In this document: positions 35,542 through 46,670 of the stretch, one piece after another
How positions within the stretch are numbered: the first letter of the stretch is position 1
Layout: every line of letters starts with the position of its first letter
Source: Bacillus sp. SA1-12
GTDB lineage: Bacteria > Bacillota > Bacilli > Bacillales > Bacillaceae
Assembly (NCBI RefSeq): GCF_000981385.1
Contig: NZ_LATZ01000022.1
Coordinates: forward strand, 1 to 59,785
DNA: 59,785 nt
Direction of reading: 5' to 3'
Position numbers and translations under genes: made by a program
Notes under the pieces: model-generated
Database searches by the model: none
Told to the model about the DNA's origin: nothing
The model's input: only the letters and a program-made list of their open reading frames with translations

Positions 35542-37260
35542 ATGATGAAATTGGAAGCGTTACCATCCGTGAAGGGGAATTTTAATTTGCATGATTATGA
35601 TGCTGTCTATCATTCATTTGATTGGTCAGAGGTAGAGAAGAATTTTACTTGGTCTGAAACTGGCCGTATGAATGCAGCATATGAAGCCATTGATAAGCAT
35701 GCAGAAACATTTCGTAAAAATAAAATCGCCCTTTATTATCGCGACCCTGAACGTGAAGAAAAATTCACGTTTAAAGAAATGAAGGAACTTTCTAATAAAG
35801 CAGCAAATGTTCTTAAAACAACTGCTGATGTTGAAAAGGGAGACCGCTTATTTGTTTTTATGCCGAGAACGCCTGAATTGTATTTTGTCATTTTAGGTGC
35901 TGTAAAACTTGGGGCAATTGTAGGTCCTTTATTTGAAGCATTTATGGAAGGTGCGGTAAAAGATCGTCTTGAGGACAGTGATGCAAAAGTTATTGTCACA
36001 ACTCCTGAATTACTTGAAAGAATCCCAGTAAGTGAATTGCCATCATTAAAACATGTCGTTGTCGTTGGTAACTCTGTTGATACCTCAAAGCATATTGACT
36101 TTTTAGCTGAAATGAAAACAGCTAGCAAGGAACTTGAGATTGAATGGGTCGAGAAGACAGATGGACTGCTGCTGCACTATACATCTGGTTCAACTGGCAA
36201 ACCAAAGGGAGTCCTGCATGTCCACCAGGCAATGGTTCAGCATTACCAAACGGCTCAATGGGTATTGGATTTGCAGGAGGATGACGTATACTGGTGTACG
36301 GCTGACCCAGGCTGGGTAACCGGAACGGTTTATGGGATTTTCGGACCTTGGTTATCTGGTGCATCCAATGTGATCGTTGGCGGACGATTCAGTCCTGATA
36401 ATTGGTATCAAACAATTGAGGATTATGGTGTAACAGTATGGTATAGTGCACCAACAGCTTTTAGAATGCTGATGGGCGCAGGTGATGAGCTTGTAAAACA
36501 ATACGACACCAGCTCCCTTAGACATGTTCTAAGTGTTGGTGAGCCATTAAACCCTGAGGTTGTACGCTGGGGAGTGAAAGTATTTAATAAACGCATTCAT
36601 GATACTTGGTGGATGACAGAGACTGGTGCACAGCTTATTTGTAATTACCCATGTATGGAAATTAAGCCAGGATCTATGGGAAAACCAATTCCAGGAGTAG
36701 AAGCTGCGATCGTTGATGATCAAGGCAACGAGCTGCCTCCTTATCGAATGGGGAATTTAGCGATTAAAAAAGGCTGGCCATCCATGATGTATACAATTTG
36801 GAATAACCCGGAAAAATATGAATCGTATTTTATGCCAGGGGATTGGTATGTATCAGGTGATTCAGCGTATATGGATGAGGATGGCTACTTCTGGTTCCAA
36901 GGAAGAATTGATGATGTCATTATGACGTCAGGCGAGCGCGTTGGTCCATTTGAAGTTGAGAGTAAGCTTATCGAACATCCGGCAATAGCAGAAGCAGGAG
37001 TTATTGGTAAACCTGACCCGGTAAGGGGAGAAATCATCAAAGCATTTGTTGCGCTTCGTGAAGGATATGAAGCATCTGATGAGTTAAAAGAGGAAATACG
37101 CACATTTGTGAAAAAAGGGTTAGCAGCCCATGCTGCACCACGAGAAATTGAGTTCCGTGATAAGCTTCCTAAAACACGAAGCGGAAAAATTATGCGCCGT
37201 GTCTTAAAGGCTTGGGAGCTTGATTTGCCGACAGGCGACCTTTCAACAATGGAAGATTAA
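35542..37260 (+). CDS. acsA: Acetyl-CoA synthetase (acetate--CoA ligase)
   Basis: 572 residues. The AMP-forming motif is YTSGSTGKPKGV. DTWWMTETG, GWVTGTVYG and GRIDDVIMTSGERVGPFEVES are the adenylation core. The regulatory/catalytic lysine is Lys549 in RSGKIMRR, the AcuA/AcuC acetylation site known from B. subtilis. It activates acetate to acetyl-CoA with ATP and CoA. ATG 35542 (or 35545) behind AGGGGGAG. Single gene with its own promoter and terminator. Confidence 0.97.
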   Translation: MMKLEALPSVKGNFNLHDYDAVYHSFDWSEVEKNFTWSETGRMNAAYEAIDKHAETFRKNKIALYYRDPEREEKFTFKEMKELSNKAANVLKTTADVEKGDRLFVFMPRTPELYFVILGAVKLGAIVGPLFEAFMEGAVKDRLEDSDAKVIVTTPELLERIPVSELPSLKHVVVVGNSVDTSKHIDFLAEMKTASKELEIEWVEKTDGLLLHYTSGSTGKPKGVLHVHQAMVQHYQTAQWVLDLQEDDVYWCTADPGWVTGTVYGIFGPWLSGASNVIVGGRFSPDNWYQTIEDYGVTVWYSAPTAFRMLMGAGDELVKQYDTSSLRHVLSVGEPLNPEVVRWGVKVFNKRIHDTWWMTETGAQLICNYPCMEIKPGSMGKPIPGVEAAIVDDQGNELPPYRMGNLAIKKGWPSMMYTIWNNPEKYESYFMPGDWYVSGDSAYMDEDGYFWFQGRIDDVIMTSGERVGPFEVESKLIEHPAIAEAGVIGKPDPVRGEIIKAFVALREGYEASDELKEEIRTFVKKGLAAHAAPREIEFRDKLPKTRSGKIMRRVLKAWELDLPTGDLSTMED

Positions 37261-37281
37261 TATAAAAACAGTAACCTAAAT

Positions 37282-37322
37282 AAAAAGGCCAAAGATGATC
37301 ACAGAATATCTTCGGCCTTTTT
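37282..37322. terminator. Terminator after acsA
   Basis: AAAAAGGCCAAAGAT (37282-37296) pairs with ATCTTCGGCCTTTTT (37308-37322). The A-tract and T-tract make it usable on both strands. Confidence 0.92.
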
Positions 37323-37386
37323 ATATTTGATTAGATAGCAGACCTAACATTTTAGGATGGAATGCTGGTAGAACCTATGTTTACAT

Positions 37387-37415
37387 AATAAGACAGCCTT
37401 GATGGCTGTCTTATT
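37387..37415 (-). terminator. Terminator of the PBP gene (minus strand)
   Basis: AATAAGACAGCC (37387-37398) pairs with GGCTGTCTTATT (37404-37415), just past the PBP stop. Confidence 0.8.
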
Positions 37416-37424
37416 GTGTTTGGA

Positions 37425-40328
37425 CTATGTCTCACTAGGCTTGTTATCAGCAGGAGCTGGTTTTGTATCAACAGGAGCCGGCTTGGTATCAGGCTCTTCT
37501 TTTTTTGGTGGTGCAGGTTTGTTGTTTTCCTTTGTTTCTTTATTAGCAGGACTAGTGTTTGCTGGGACAGAAGCAGGTTTTTTCTCAGCGTATTCCCCAA
37601 TTTTGATAATGTTTGATGGTGCCGATTCGCGGCCAGCCACATCGACTGCAACAACATAATATGCCGCTGGTGATTGACCGACTGTTACAGCTAAGGAATT
37701 TGAGGCTGGAACACTAGCAACCTTCTTATAATTTGTTGAATAATTTGATGCTGCATATACACGATAGCCAATAACATCATTGTCAGGGTTAGCCTTCCAG
37801 CTTAGTTTCGAATCACTTGCAGAAATCCCGCCGACCTTTGTTGGAGATGCCCCATTATCAGCTATTTCATTTCCTTCAGTTATCACAAGATTTCCTAATT
37901 TTGATGAACTTGGCAATAATCGTTTTAAGTCACCAAGACTTGATATACCGTGCTTCTTAAGGATTTCCTTCTTCAGCATAACACCTTGCTGAACAAATTC
38001 TGCCGGTGCTGATGAAGGGACCTTATAAGCTCGATCTTTTACGACTACATATTTCCCGCTTGTTAAGCTATCATCTACTGTTCTCGGAACATATTTAACA
38101 TTAAATAGGTCTGTTGCCACTAAGCCTGCTTTTTGGCAAAGTTCTGACGGCAATTCACCTGTTAATGTGCAATACGATCTCGAAACAATTCCATCCGGCC
38201 TTTGGAAACGAGTTTTTGGAGCAACCAATTCTGGATTCGCATCATAAGCAGCATTCATTAATTTAGCCCATAATAGAATGTTGCGTTTACTGTATGACAT
38301 ACCTTTGTAATTTTGCTCCAGCGATTTAGGTGTATCATAACCAATCCAGGTTCCAAAAGTTACATTTGGATTGGTGGCAACGAACCATGCATCTTGATAA
38401 TCTTGACCAGTTCCGGTTTTTCCAGCCCAGTCAGCACTGAATGATAGATAGCCATTTAATGAAGCTGCTGTTCCGCTGCTAATAACATCACGCATCATAT
38501 CGAGCGTTAAATAAGCAGTTTGCGCGGAAAATACATCCGTTTCTGTTTTTTCATGCTGATAGATCATTTTCCCGTCATTTGTTTCAATCTTTTCAATCAT
38601 ATAAGCATCGATAAATTTCCCTTTATTCGCAAAGGTTGTGTAAGCATTTACGTTTTCTTCAACCGTCACACCAATTGTCATTCCGCCTAAACTTAATGAA
38701 GGAGCTCCATAATCTTTTTCATGGAGAGTTGTAAAACCCATTTTTTCTAAGTAACTTAACGGCTTTTGATCCATAATTGTTAAATATGTTTTAACAGCTG
38801 GAATGTTATAGGACTGCTTTAAGGCTGTTCTGGCACTTGTTAATCCATGGTAGCCGCCGCCATAGTTTTGCGGTCTCCATGATCCTAATGAAAATGGAAC
38901 ATCTGCAATCACAGACCCAGGTTGTGATTTTCCTAATTCCATTGCAGGTGCATATACAAGTAATGGTTTCATTGTAGAACCATTTGGCCGTTCAGCACGT
39001 GTAGCATGATTTAAATTTTCCCGATCAAAATCACGTCCTCCCACGAAACTGATAATCCTTCCGGTGTTATTTTCAATTAATACTCCGCCGGTTTCGACTG
39101 GTTCCTGGATCACTTTTGTTTTTCCTGTATCAGGGTCTTTAATATTTTCGGGCTTGTCACTGCCGTAATACTTGTAATTTGCCACAACATCCTGCATCTT
39201 GTCGTAGATGTCTTTATTGATTGTTGTGTGAATACGGTACCCTTTATGTCGAATTGCTTGGTCAGCTAAAGCATAGTATTGGTTTTTTAGCTCTTCATCC
39301 TTATTCAGTTCTTCCTTTGTATACCCATCCTTATTCGCAAGCTGTGCCATGATAATTTCCTTTGCACGGGCCTCAACTTCATATGTTAGAAAAGGATATT
39401 GTTCAATTGAGGAAGGTTTTTTAGGTGTTAAATTGGCCCTTAGATCATAGGACAAGGCCTCCTCGTATTCTGCCTTTGTAATATATCCTCCAGAATACAT
39501 CCGGTTTAAAACTGTTTTCATTCGGTTAATACCAGGATTAAGGTTCTCCTTAACAGTACCGCCATCATTGGAGAATGGCGTGTAGCCGAACGGGCTTTGC
39601 GGCAAGCCTGCAATAAACGCAGATTGAGGAATATTTAAATCCTTTGCTTCAACTCCAAAAATACCTTTAGCAGCAGCCTGGACTCCTGCAATGTTTCGGC
39701 CATTTGAATTACGTCCAAAATCTGTTACATTTAAATATGCTTCAATAATTTCATCTTTTTTAAAGAATTTTTCTAGACGTAATGCAAGCAGAATTTCTTT
39801 TGCTTTTCTGTCAAAAGATACCTCATTTGTTAAGATTTGATTTTTGATTAACTGCTGTGTAAGTGTGCTTCCGCCTGTTTGCACTGCTGCATTTGTAAAC
39901 TCCTGAAACAGCGCTCGCATGATCGCTTTGGGCACAACGCCATCATGCTCATAAAAAAGCTCATCCTCAGTGGCGATAACAGCATCAACCAAATGCGGTG
40001 ATACATCTTCTAATTTTACCTCTTCACGATCAATGTCTGCTCTTAATTTTCCAAGATAGACATTGTTTGCGAAATAAATCTCTGATGTTTCTTCATAATT
40101 GTATATATCGTTCTTCAATGCTTCATACGAACGAATTGGTTCTTCCTTAACTAATGAAGCAAAATATCCAGCACCAACACCCCCGGCAAAGCAAATACCA
40201 ATGAGCCCAATCACAAGGAATAATAAGAGAAGGTTTCCGATAACGTTATAGGATATCCGAAAGCTTCTAGCTAAATCTTTGTTCATGAAAGGTGAGAAGC
40301 GCCTAAGTTTTTCATCCTTTTTTTTCAT
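37425..40328 (-). CDS. Class A penicillin-binding protein (transglycosylase/transpeptidase) with fibronectin III domain
   Basis: 967 residues. A short cytoplasmic tail precedes a membrane helix (about residues 27-53). The GT51 transglycosylase has ATEDELFYEHDGV, GGSTLTQQLIKN and RKAKEILLALRLE. The transpeptidase has the active-site serine in GSTMKPLLVY (SxxK), SYN and KTGTG. Residues ~800-905 form a fibronectin type III-like domain (GVSASDSKLSWKANPDNDV-like). A Pro/Lys/Glu-rich tail (about 915-967) probably lies in the wall. It polymerises and cross-links peptidoglycan. ATG 40328 behind GGGGGGATT. It belongs to the PBP1A family; I cannot name the paralogue. Confidence 0.93.
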   Translation of the reverse strand: MKKKDEKLRRFSPFMNKDLARSFRISYNVIGNLLLLFLVIGLIGICFAGGVGAGYFASLVKEEPIRSYEALKNDIYNYEETSEIYFANNVYLGKLRADIDREEVKLEDVSPHLVDAVIATEDELFYEHDGVVPKAIMRALFQEFTNAAVQTGGSTLTQQLIKNQILTNEVSFDRKAKEILLALRLEKFFKKDEIIEAYLNVTDFGRNSNGRNIAGVQAAAKGIFGVEAKDLNIPQSAFIAGLPQSPFGYTPFSNDGGTVKENLNPGINRMKTVLNRMYSGGYITKAEYEEALSYDLRANLTPKKPSSIEQYPFLTYEVEARAKEIIMAQLANKDGYTKEELNKDEELKNQYYALADQAIRHKGYRIHTTINKDIYDKMQDVVANYKYYGSDKPENIKDPDTGKTKVIQEPVETGGVLIENNTGRIISFVGGRDFDRENLNHATRAERPNGSTMKPLLVYAPAMELGKSQPGSVIADVPFSLGSWRPQNYGGGYHGLTSARTALKQSYNIPAVKTYLTIMDQKPLSYLEKMGFTTLHEKDYGAPSLSLGGMTIGVTVEENVNAYTTFANKGKFIDAYMIEKIETNDGKMIYQHEKTETDVFSAQTAYLTLDMMRDVISSGTAASLNGYLSFSADWAGKTGTGQDYQDAWFVATNPNVTFGTWIGYDTPKSLEQNYKGMSYSKRNILLWAKLMNAAYDANPELVAPKTRFQRPDGIVSRSYCTLTGELPSELCQKAGLVATDLFNVKYVPRTVDDSLTSGKYVVVKDRAYKVPSSAPAEFVQQGVMLKKEILKKHGISSLGDLKRLLPSSSKLGNLVITEGNEIADNGASPTKVGGISASDSKLSWKANPDNDVIGYRVYAASNYSTNYKKVASVPASNSLAVTVGQSPAAYYVVAVDVAGRESAPSNIIKIGEYAEKKPASVPANTSPANKETKENNKPAPPKKEEPDTKPAPVDTKPAPADNKPSET

Positions 40329-40392
40329 TATGCAATCCCCCCGAATCTTAAATATTATACCATAAGAAAACGCAAAATTTGTATGGTTTTGT

Positions 40393-40475
40393 CATAAAGT
40401 GAGACTTCCATCAGTGGAGACGTACTATCCCCACTGATGGTTAGCGAAACTTATCGGATCATTACGGGCAGTGAT
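40393..40475 (+). repeat. Dispersed repeat family A, copy 5
   Basis: TAAAGTGAGACTTCCATCAG, a hairpin CATCAGTGG..CCCCACTGATGG, TTAGCGAAACTTATCGGATC and ATTACGGGCAGTGATTC. This is the opposite orientation to copies 2-4. It lies upstream of the PBP gene and of tyrS. Confidence 0.8.
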
Positions 40476-40590
40476 TCTTACTAATCCTGATAGCTTTGCA
40501 TAATTTTTGAACTGGATAAAGGAGTGGTTGATGTCTATTTGTCTGCTAAGAAGATATATGGTTTTCTTCTTCGGTGTTTCACTCTCAGTA

Positions 40591-40620
40591 TTGACTTTCG
40601 GTGTAGATTATGGGTAAAAT
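40591..40620 (+). promoter_or_regulatory. Candidate promoter of the tyrS T-box transcript
   Basis: TTGACT (40591-40596), 18-base spacer, TAAAAT (40615-40620). Transcription would start near 40627, upstream of the T-box fold. Confidence 0.55.
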
Positions 40621-40669
40621 GCATGTAGTTAATTCCATATAAGATATGGCTAAGATTGGTTTTAGTAGT

Positions 40670-40890
40670 GGTGATCTCCCTTTTATAGAGAGCTGATGGT
40701 TGGTGGAAATCAGCATAAAGATTATCCATGAATTACGTCCATGAGCTTCTTTTTTGAAAGGGAATCCTGAGTAGAAAAAGACGGTTAAACCGTTAAAGAA
40801 CCGAGTGAGGATTAGTAATGACACAATCCTAAGTAGGGTGGTACCGCGAAACTTTCGCCCCTTCAGTATTGAAGGGGCTTTTTGGCGTCC
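40670..40890 (+). promoter_or_regulatory. T-box riboswitch (tyrosine) with terminator, upstream of tyrS
   Basis: The T-box sequence AGGGTGGTACCGCG is at 40835-40848. Stem I begins near 40685 (AGAGAGCTGATGGTTGGTGG, then AAATCAGC). TAC at 40734-40736 in GAATTACGTCC is the likely Tyr specifier. The terminator GCCCCTTCAGTATTGAAGGGGC (split here as GCCCCTTC at 40857 and GAAGGGGC to 40878) is followed by TTTTT. Uncharged tRNA-Tyr would stabilise the antiterminator and turn tyrS on. Confidence 0.95.
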
Positions 40891-40919
40891 ATTCTATAAT
40901 AGGGTTGAAACAAGAATAA

Positions 40920-42203
<1,284 letters not shown>

Positions 42204-42218
42204 ATTGACGATTAATGA

Positions 42219-42253
42219 GAAGAGGGCTGTCTCAATAGGGACAGTTCTTTTTT
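42219..42253 (+). terminator. Terminator after tyrS
   Basis: AAGAGGGCTGTC..GGGACAGTTCTT helix, then T6; the stem is imperfect. Confidence 0.65.
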
Positions 42254-42294
42254 GCTGCATAGGTAATGATAATTCGCTTTAAACTGTGAAGAAG

Positions 42295-42355
42295 TGTGCT
42301 GATCCAGCTCCTGCGCTTAGCCGCTCATGGGTGATTTAATTGTCCTAGCCGCTTT
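42295..42355. repeat. Degenerate family B repeat
   Basis: GATCCAGCTCCTGCGCTTAG with CTAGCCGCTTTTGCT resembles the two flanks of family B, without the central palindrome. Confidence 0.45.
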
Positions 42356-42362
42356 TGCTAAT

Positions 42363-42396
42363 AAAAAAATCCTGGACCAAATGGCCAGGATTTTTC
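42363..42396 (-). terminator. Terminator after rpsD
   Basis: AAAAATCCTGG (42365-42375) pairs with CCAGGATTTTT (42385-42395), directly past the rpsD stop. Confidence 0.9.
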
Positions 42397-42399
42397 TTA

Positions 42400-43195
<796 letters not shown>

Positions 43196-43198
43196 AAC

Positions 43199-43227
43199 AT
43201 TATATGATCTTCCATGTATAAAGTCAA
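43199..43227 (-). promoter_or_regulatory. Sigma-A promoter of rpsD
   Basis: On the minus strand TTGACT (43227-43222), 17-base spacer, TATAAT (43204-43199). Confidence 0.88.
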
Positions 43228-43433
43228 GAGCCTTTACATAAAGGAATAAAAATAATCATAATTAAAGGTTCGTTCTTAAAAGCTAGTTATTGATTAATAG
43301 GAAATACGATGGAGGACAAACTTTCCAACTTTATACAAAAATGAACGGATTTTATGATATAATGAAATAGAAATTCTTTTGTTTGTAGTAAAAAAGTCAC
43401 GTGTTTTGCAACTTGATAGTGTGGGTGAGAGAT
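43228..43433 (+). other. Upstream region of the diguanylate cyclase gene
   Basis: AT-rich. TATAAT near 43357 in TTTATGATATAATG is a possible -10; no convincing -35 at standard spacing. Nothing else recognised. Confidence 0.35.
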
Positions 43434-45239
43434 ATGGATGATCATGATCAATTCGTTATAATGTCAATAAAAAGTGCCTTCTTTGAATATTTAAGGAACG
43501 ATCACCAACAGCATTCAGTAAACGAAATAATTGAAAAACTGACATTTGTTATAAAAAAGGAACTATCAATTGAACAAGCTGTGTTTATTCCAAAAGATAA
43601 TCTACCAAGGTATGTATTACCATTTATGAAAATAAACAACGAAGAATTTTCCTCTTTAAAACACAATTTTATAGAAGGGAAATGTTATCTTTTTGGAGAG
43701 CAAGCTTTTATTCCAGTTTATTACCAGAATGTGCTGCATGGTATAATCCATTTAAATGGATTAGAAGCCAGTCAATTTTCTAGCGCGGTATTAGACGAAA
43801 TGGCAAAATCGTGTTCATTTTTCTATAGCCATAGTTTAAATTTAATAGAAGTCATTCAAAATGAACAAAAGTATGAACTGCTATATCATTTAACCGATAA
43901 ACTGCATTCACTTATGAATAAAGATGCAGTTCTTACTGAACTGATTACGGTTTTACAAAAGATGTTTTCTGACTATCATTTTTATTTGTTTTTATCACAG
44001 GATCATGAAAACATTCGTGATTTGCCGATTAAAAACTTGGATTTTGATTATCAAACAGGTAATGAGCTGGCAATGGAGGCTTATGTTACTGGAATTGCCC
44101 AGCTGACAAGGGATAATAAACAGAGTCAAACAAAGCTCTATACCCCATTAAACGGAAAACAAGGGGTATATGGTGTCTTACAGGTTATTGCAACTAACGG
44201 ACTGGAGCTAAGTGATAAAAATGGAAATTTTATCACAATGCTAGCAAACGGAGCAAGTAAAGCATTAGAAAATGCTCACTTATATGAGCAGTCCAAACGA
44301 CTAATAAAGGATTTGCAGCTTATTAATGAAACGTCTCATCGCTTAAATAAGAATTTAAGATTAACAGACACGATGACTTATATGTCATTAAGTATTATGA
44401 ATTCATTTAATGCTGATGAGGTGGGGTTTTTTTATCTTGATTCAAATCGATCGGTACATATCTTTCCAGGAAGTACGGGTTTTTTTCATACAGATGCTGC
44501 TGAGACCTACATTGAGTACGTTCGGGAAAAAATCGAAAAGGATTTAGAAGGATTATTCATCGGTAATATAACAACTTCTATAAAGACTGCTTTATTTTCC
44601 TCCGTAATGGCTGTACCGATGGTTCAAAGTGAGAATCTTAAAGGATGTGCACTGGTTCTTCACAAGGAGCCATATCATTTCTCATTTGATATGTTTAAGT
44701 TACTGCAATCACTTATACATCATTCAACACTTGCTCTTACTAATTCTTTGTTAAGAGAAGAACTGGAAACAATGGTTAAAACTGATCATTTAACACAGCT
44801 TTATTCTCGCAATTATTTTACTAGTTTTATAGAGAATTCCATGAAAATGGATCGCCAAGGAACCTTTGTTTTAATTGATATTGATAATTTTAAAATGATC
44901 AATGACACATATGGTCACCAAATTGGGGATGATGTTCTCGTCCAGGTCGCAAATACTATAAAGCTTAATATACGCGAGAATGATATTGGAGCAAGGTGGG
45001 GCGGTGAAGAACTGGCAATTTATCTTCCGCAAGTAAATTTGCAAGCAGGAATAACGGTAGCGGACAGAATCGTGAAACGGGTAAGAGAGAATACAAATCC
45101 GACAATCACTATATCATGCGGGGTATCCTATTGGAATGTTACGATGAACGAAAGCTTTAAACATCTTTTTAGCCGAGCTGATAAGGCCCTGTACACGGCA
45201 AAAAACGAAGGGAAAAATCAAGTTATCGTACAAGTATGA
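43434..45239 (+). CDS. ytrP: GAF-GGDEF diguanylate cyclase (YtrP)
   Basis: About 601 residues. Residues ~1-430 contain two or more GAF-like sensor modules (GVYGVLQVIATNGL, AVPMVQSENLKGCALVLHKEP) joined by helices. The GGDEF domain spans ~440-601, with TDHLTQLYSRNYF, LIDIDNFKMINDTYGHQIGDD and the active GGEEL motif at 523-527 in ARWGGEELAIYLP. It makes c-di-GMP from GTP. No RxxD inhibitory site was seen at the expected position. The chosen ATG 43434 is in frame with a GTG at 43401. B. subtilis YtrP is the positional match. Confidence 0.88.
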   Translation: MDDHDQFVIMSIKSAFFEYLRNDHQQHSVNEIIEKLTFVIKKELSIEQAVFIPKDNLPRYVLPFMKINNEEFSSLKHNFIEGKCYLFGEQAFIPVYYQNVLHGIIHLNGLEASQFSSAVLDEMAKSCSFFYSHSLNLIEVIQNEQKYELLYHLTDKLHSLMNKDAVLTELITVLQKMFSDYHFYLFLSQDHENIRDLPIKNLDFDYQTGNELAMEAYVTGIAQLTRDNKQSQTKLYTPLNGKQGVYGVLQVIATNGLELSDKNGNFITMLANGASKALENAHLYEQSKRLIKDLQLINETSHRLNKNLRLTDTMTYMSLSIMNSFNADEVGFFYLDSNRSVHIFPGSTGFFHTDAAETYIEYVREKIEKDLEGLFIGNITTSIKTALFSSVMAVPMVQSENLKGCALVLHKEPYHFSFDMFKLLQSLIHHSTLALTNSLLREELETMVKTDHLTQLYSRNYFTSFIENSMKMDRQGTFVLIDIDNFKMINDTYGHQIGDDVLVQVANTIKLNIRENDIGARWGGEELAIYLPQVNLQAGITVADRIVKRVRENTNPTITISCGVSYWNVTMNESFKHLFSRADKALYTAKNEGKNQVIVQV

Positions 45240-45240
45240 A

Positions 45241-45279
45241 AAAAGTGAGCTGGATGAACTCCAGCCCACTTTTGTTTTA
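45241..45279 (+). terminator. Terminator after the diguanylate cyclase gene
   Basis: AAAAGTGAGCTGGA pairs with TCCAGCCCACTTTT (one mismatch), followed by GTTTT. Confidence 0.9.
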
Positions 45280-45302
45280 ATTAAGCAGTATTCTATTTGT
45301 AC

Positions 45303-45418
45303 TTAGTTGATGTGTTTAGCGCATGCGTCCAGCCCAGATAGTCTTGCATTTTTAGAATTAAAGGTAAAAAACATCCTCTATACTGCCTGTGCTAAGTAAG
45401 GCGCTTGCTTCCACATTT
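45303..45418. repeat. Degenerate family B repeat
   Basis: TTAGCGCATGCGTCCAGCCC, TTTTTAGAATTAAAGG and GTAAGGCGCTTGCTTCCAC match the order and text of the B copy at 52708-52832. Confidence 0.5.
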
Positions 45419-45419
45419 T

Positions 45420-45899
45420 TTATATATAAGTAACCAATGTCTTAACAAATTCCTCTAATGAAGCTTCATCAACTTCATCAAATCGATTTTTGTTTGGACT
45501 ATCAATATCTAAAACGCCGATAAGTTCATTATCCCTAATAAGGGGAACAACAATTTCTGAGTTGGAAGCAGCATCACAGGCGATATGCCCCGGAAATTGG
45601 TGAACATCAGCAACACGTTCTGTTTTTTTGTTTGCTGCTGCTGTACCGCACACACCTCTTCCTAATGGAATGCGTACACAAGCTGGCAAGCCTTGAAAAG
45701 GTCCTAGTACAAGCTGACCTTCTTTTAATAGATAAAAGCCTACCCAGTTAATATCCTCTAAAAATTGATTTAATAATGCTGAAGCATTAGATAAGTTTGC
45801 GATCAGGTCATCTTCACCTTCTAAAAGGGCTTTCAGCTGTTTTATCAATAATTGATATTGTTCTTCTTTACTGCCTGCATATTTTTCGACATGAAACAT
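45420..45899 (-). CDS. msrC: Free methionine-(R)-sulfoxide reductase, GAF type
   Basis: 159 residues, a single GAF domain. The three conserved cysteines are seen in PACVRIPLG, GRGVCGTAA and HIACDAAS; INWVGFYLL and GVLDIDSP frame the pocket. Characterised homologues (yeast fRMsr, E. coli MsrC) reduce free Met-R-O with thioredoxin. This is the YtsP position of B. subtilis. ATG 45899 behind GGTAGGTA. It is divergent from refZ, whose ATG lies 120 bases away. Confidence 0.9.
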   Translation of the reverse strand: MFHVEKYAGSKEEQYQLLIKQLKALLEGEDDLIANLSNASALLNQFLEDINWVGFYLLKEGQLVLGPFQGLPACVRIPLGRGVCGTAAANKKTERVADVHQFPGHIACDAASNSEIVVPLIRDNELIGVLDIDSPNKNRFDEVDEASLEEFVKTLVTYI

Positions 45900-46019
45900 C
45901 TTGATTACCTACCTTTAGCTAAGAATAAACAAAGTCATCAGAACTTTGTCGAGCGATTGATAAAGGAATCTAGCGCTATTAATGGAATGTATAGTTATAT
46001 GAGAACGGAGGTGATCCAA

Positions 46020-46670
46020 ATGACTAAACAACCATCACGTGATACAAAGCAAAAGATTCTTAATGCAGCGATTTATTTATTTAATTCAAAGGGCTTTACA
46101 GGTACGTCTGTGAGGGAAATAGCCAATCGAGCAAATGTTAATGTTGCTCATATTTCCTATTATTTTAAAGGGAAGGGCGGTTTACTTGAATACCTTGTTT
46201 CACACTATTATGAGGAGTATATTCGAGTAATCGAAGAAAATTATTCCCAATTAAAATACGGTAATGCCCACATCGTTTTAAGTAAAACTATTTTAGATAT
46301 ATTAAATTATCAGCATGAGAACCGTCAACTTTCAAGACTTGTATACCGTGAAGTGACAGTAGATTCTGTCCTTATTCGAGAAGTAATGACGACCTATTTA
46401 ACGAAAGAAAAATATTACATCAAATCTGTCATTGAACAAGGGATAGAGGAAGGATCTATTCGAAAAGGTTTTGTACCACATATGATTATCCAATTACGAA
46501 GCCTTTTGCATATGCCATATTTGCAGCCGCAATATATGAGTGAGGTTCTTCATATCCAACCGCACGAAGCCTATTTTGTTCATCAATATTATAAAGAATT
46601 AAAAATTTGGCTAAACTCATTGCTGGCAGAGAATCTATCTCTGGAGGGAAATCTAGCTGCCGTTCGTTAA
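46020..46670 (+). CDS. refZ: TetR-family regulator RefZ (FtsZ-ring regulator)
   Basis: 216 residues. The TetR helix-turn-helix is at ~9-50: KILNAAIYLFNSKGFTGTSV, then REIANRANVNVAHISYYFKG. B. subtilis RefZ (YttP) binds oriC-proximal motifs and perturbs Z-rings during sporulation. Gene order (upstream of convergent hisJ, then ezrA) supports this. ATG 46020 behind GGAGGTGA at 5-base spacing; upstream in-frame codons lack a site. Its 3' end overlaps the hisJ 3' end by 18 bases. Confidence 0.9.
   Translation: MTKQPSRDTKQKILNAAIYLFNSKGFTGTSVREIANRANVNVAHISYYFKGKGGLLEYLVSHYYEEYIRVIEENYSQLKYGNAHIVLSKTILDILNYQHENRQLSRLVYREVTVDSVLIREVMTTYLTKEKYYIKSVIEQGIEEGSIRKGFVPHMIIQLRSLLHMPYLQPQYMSEVLHIQPHEAYFVHQYYKELKIWLNSLLAENLSLEGNLAAVR

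Noticed and set aside
40535..40824. Minus-strand readings over the T-box
   Set aside because: They lie across an RNA regulatory element, lack ribosome binding sites and resemble no protein family.
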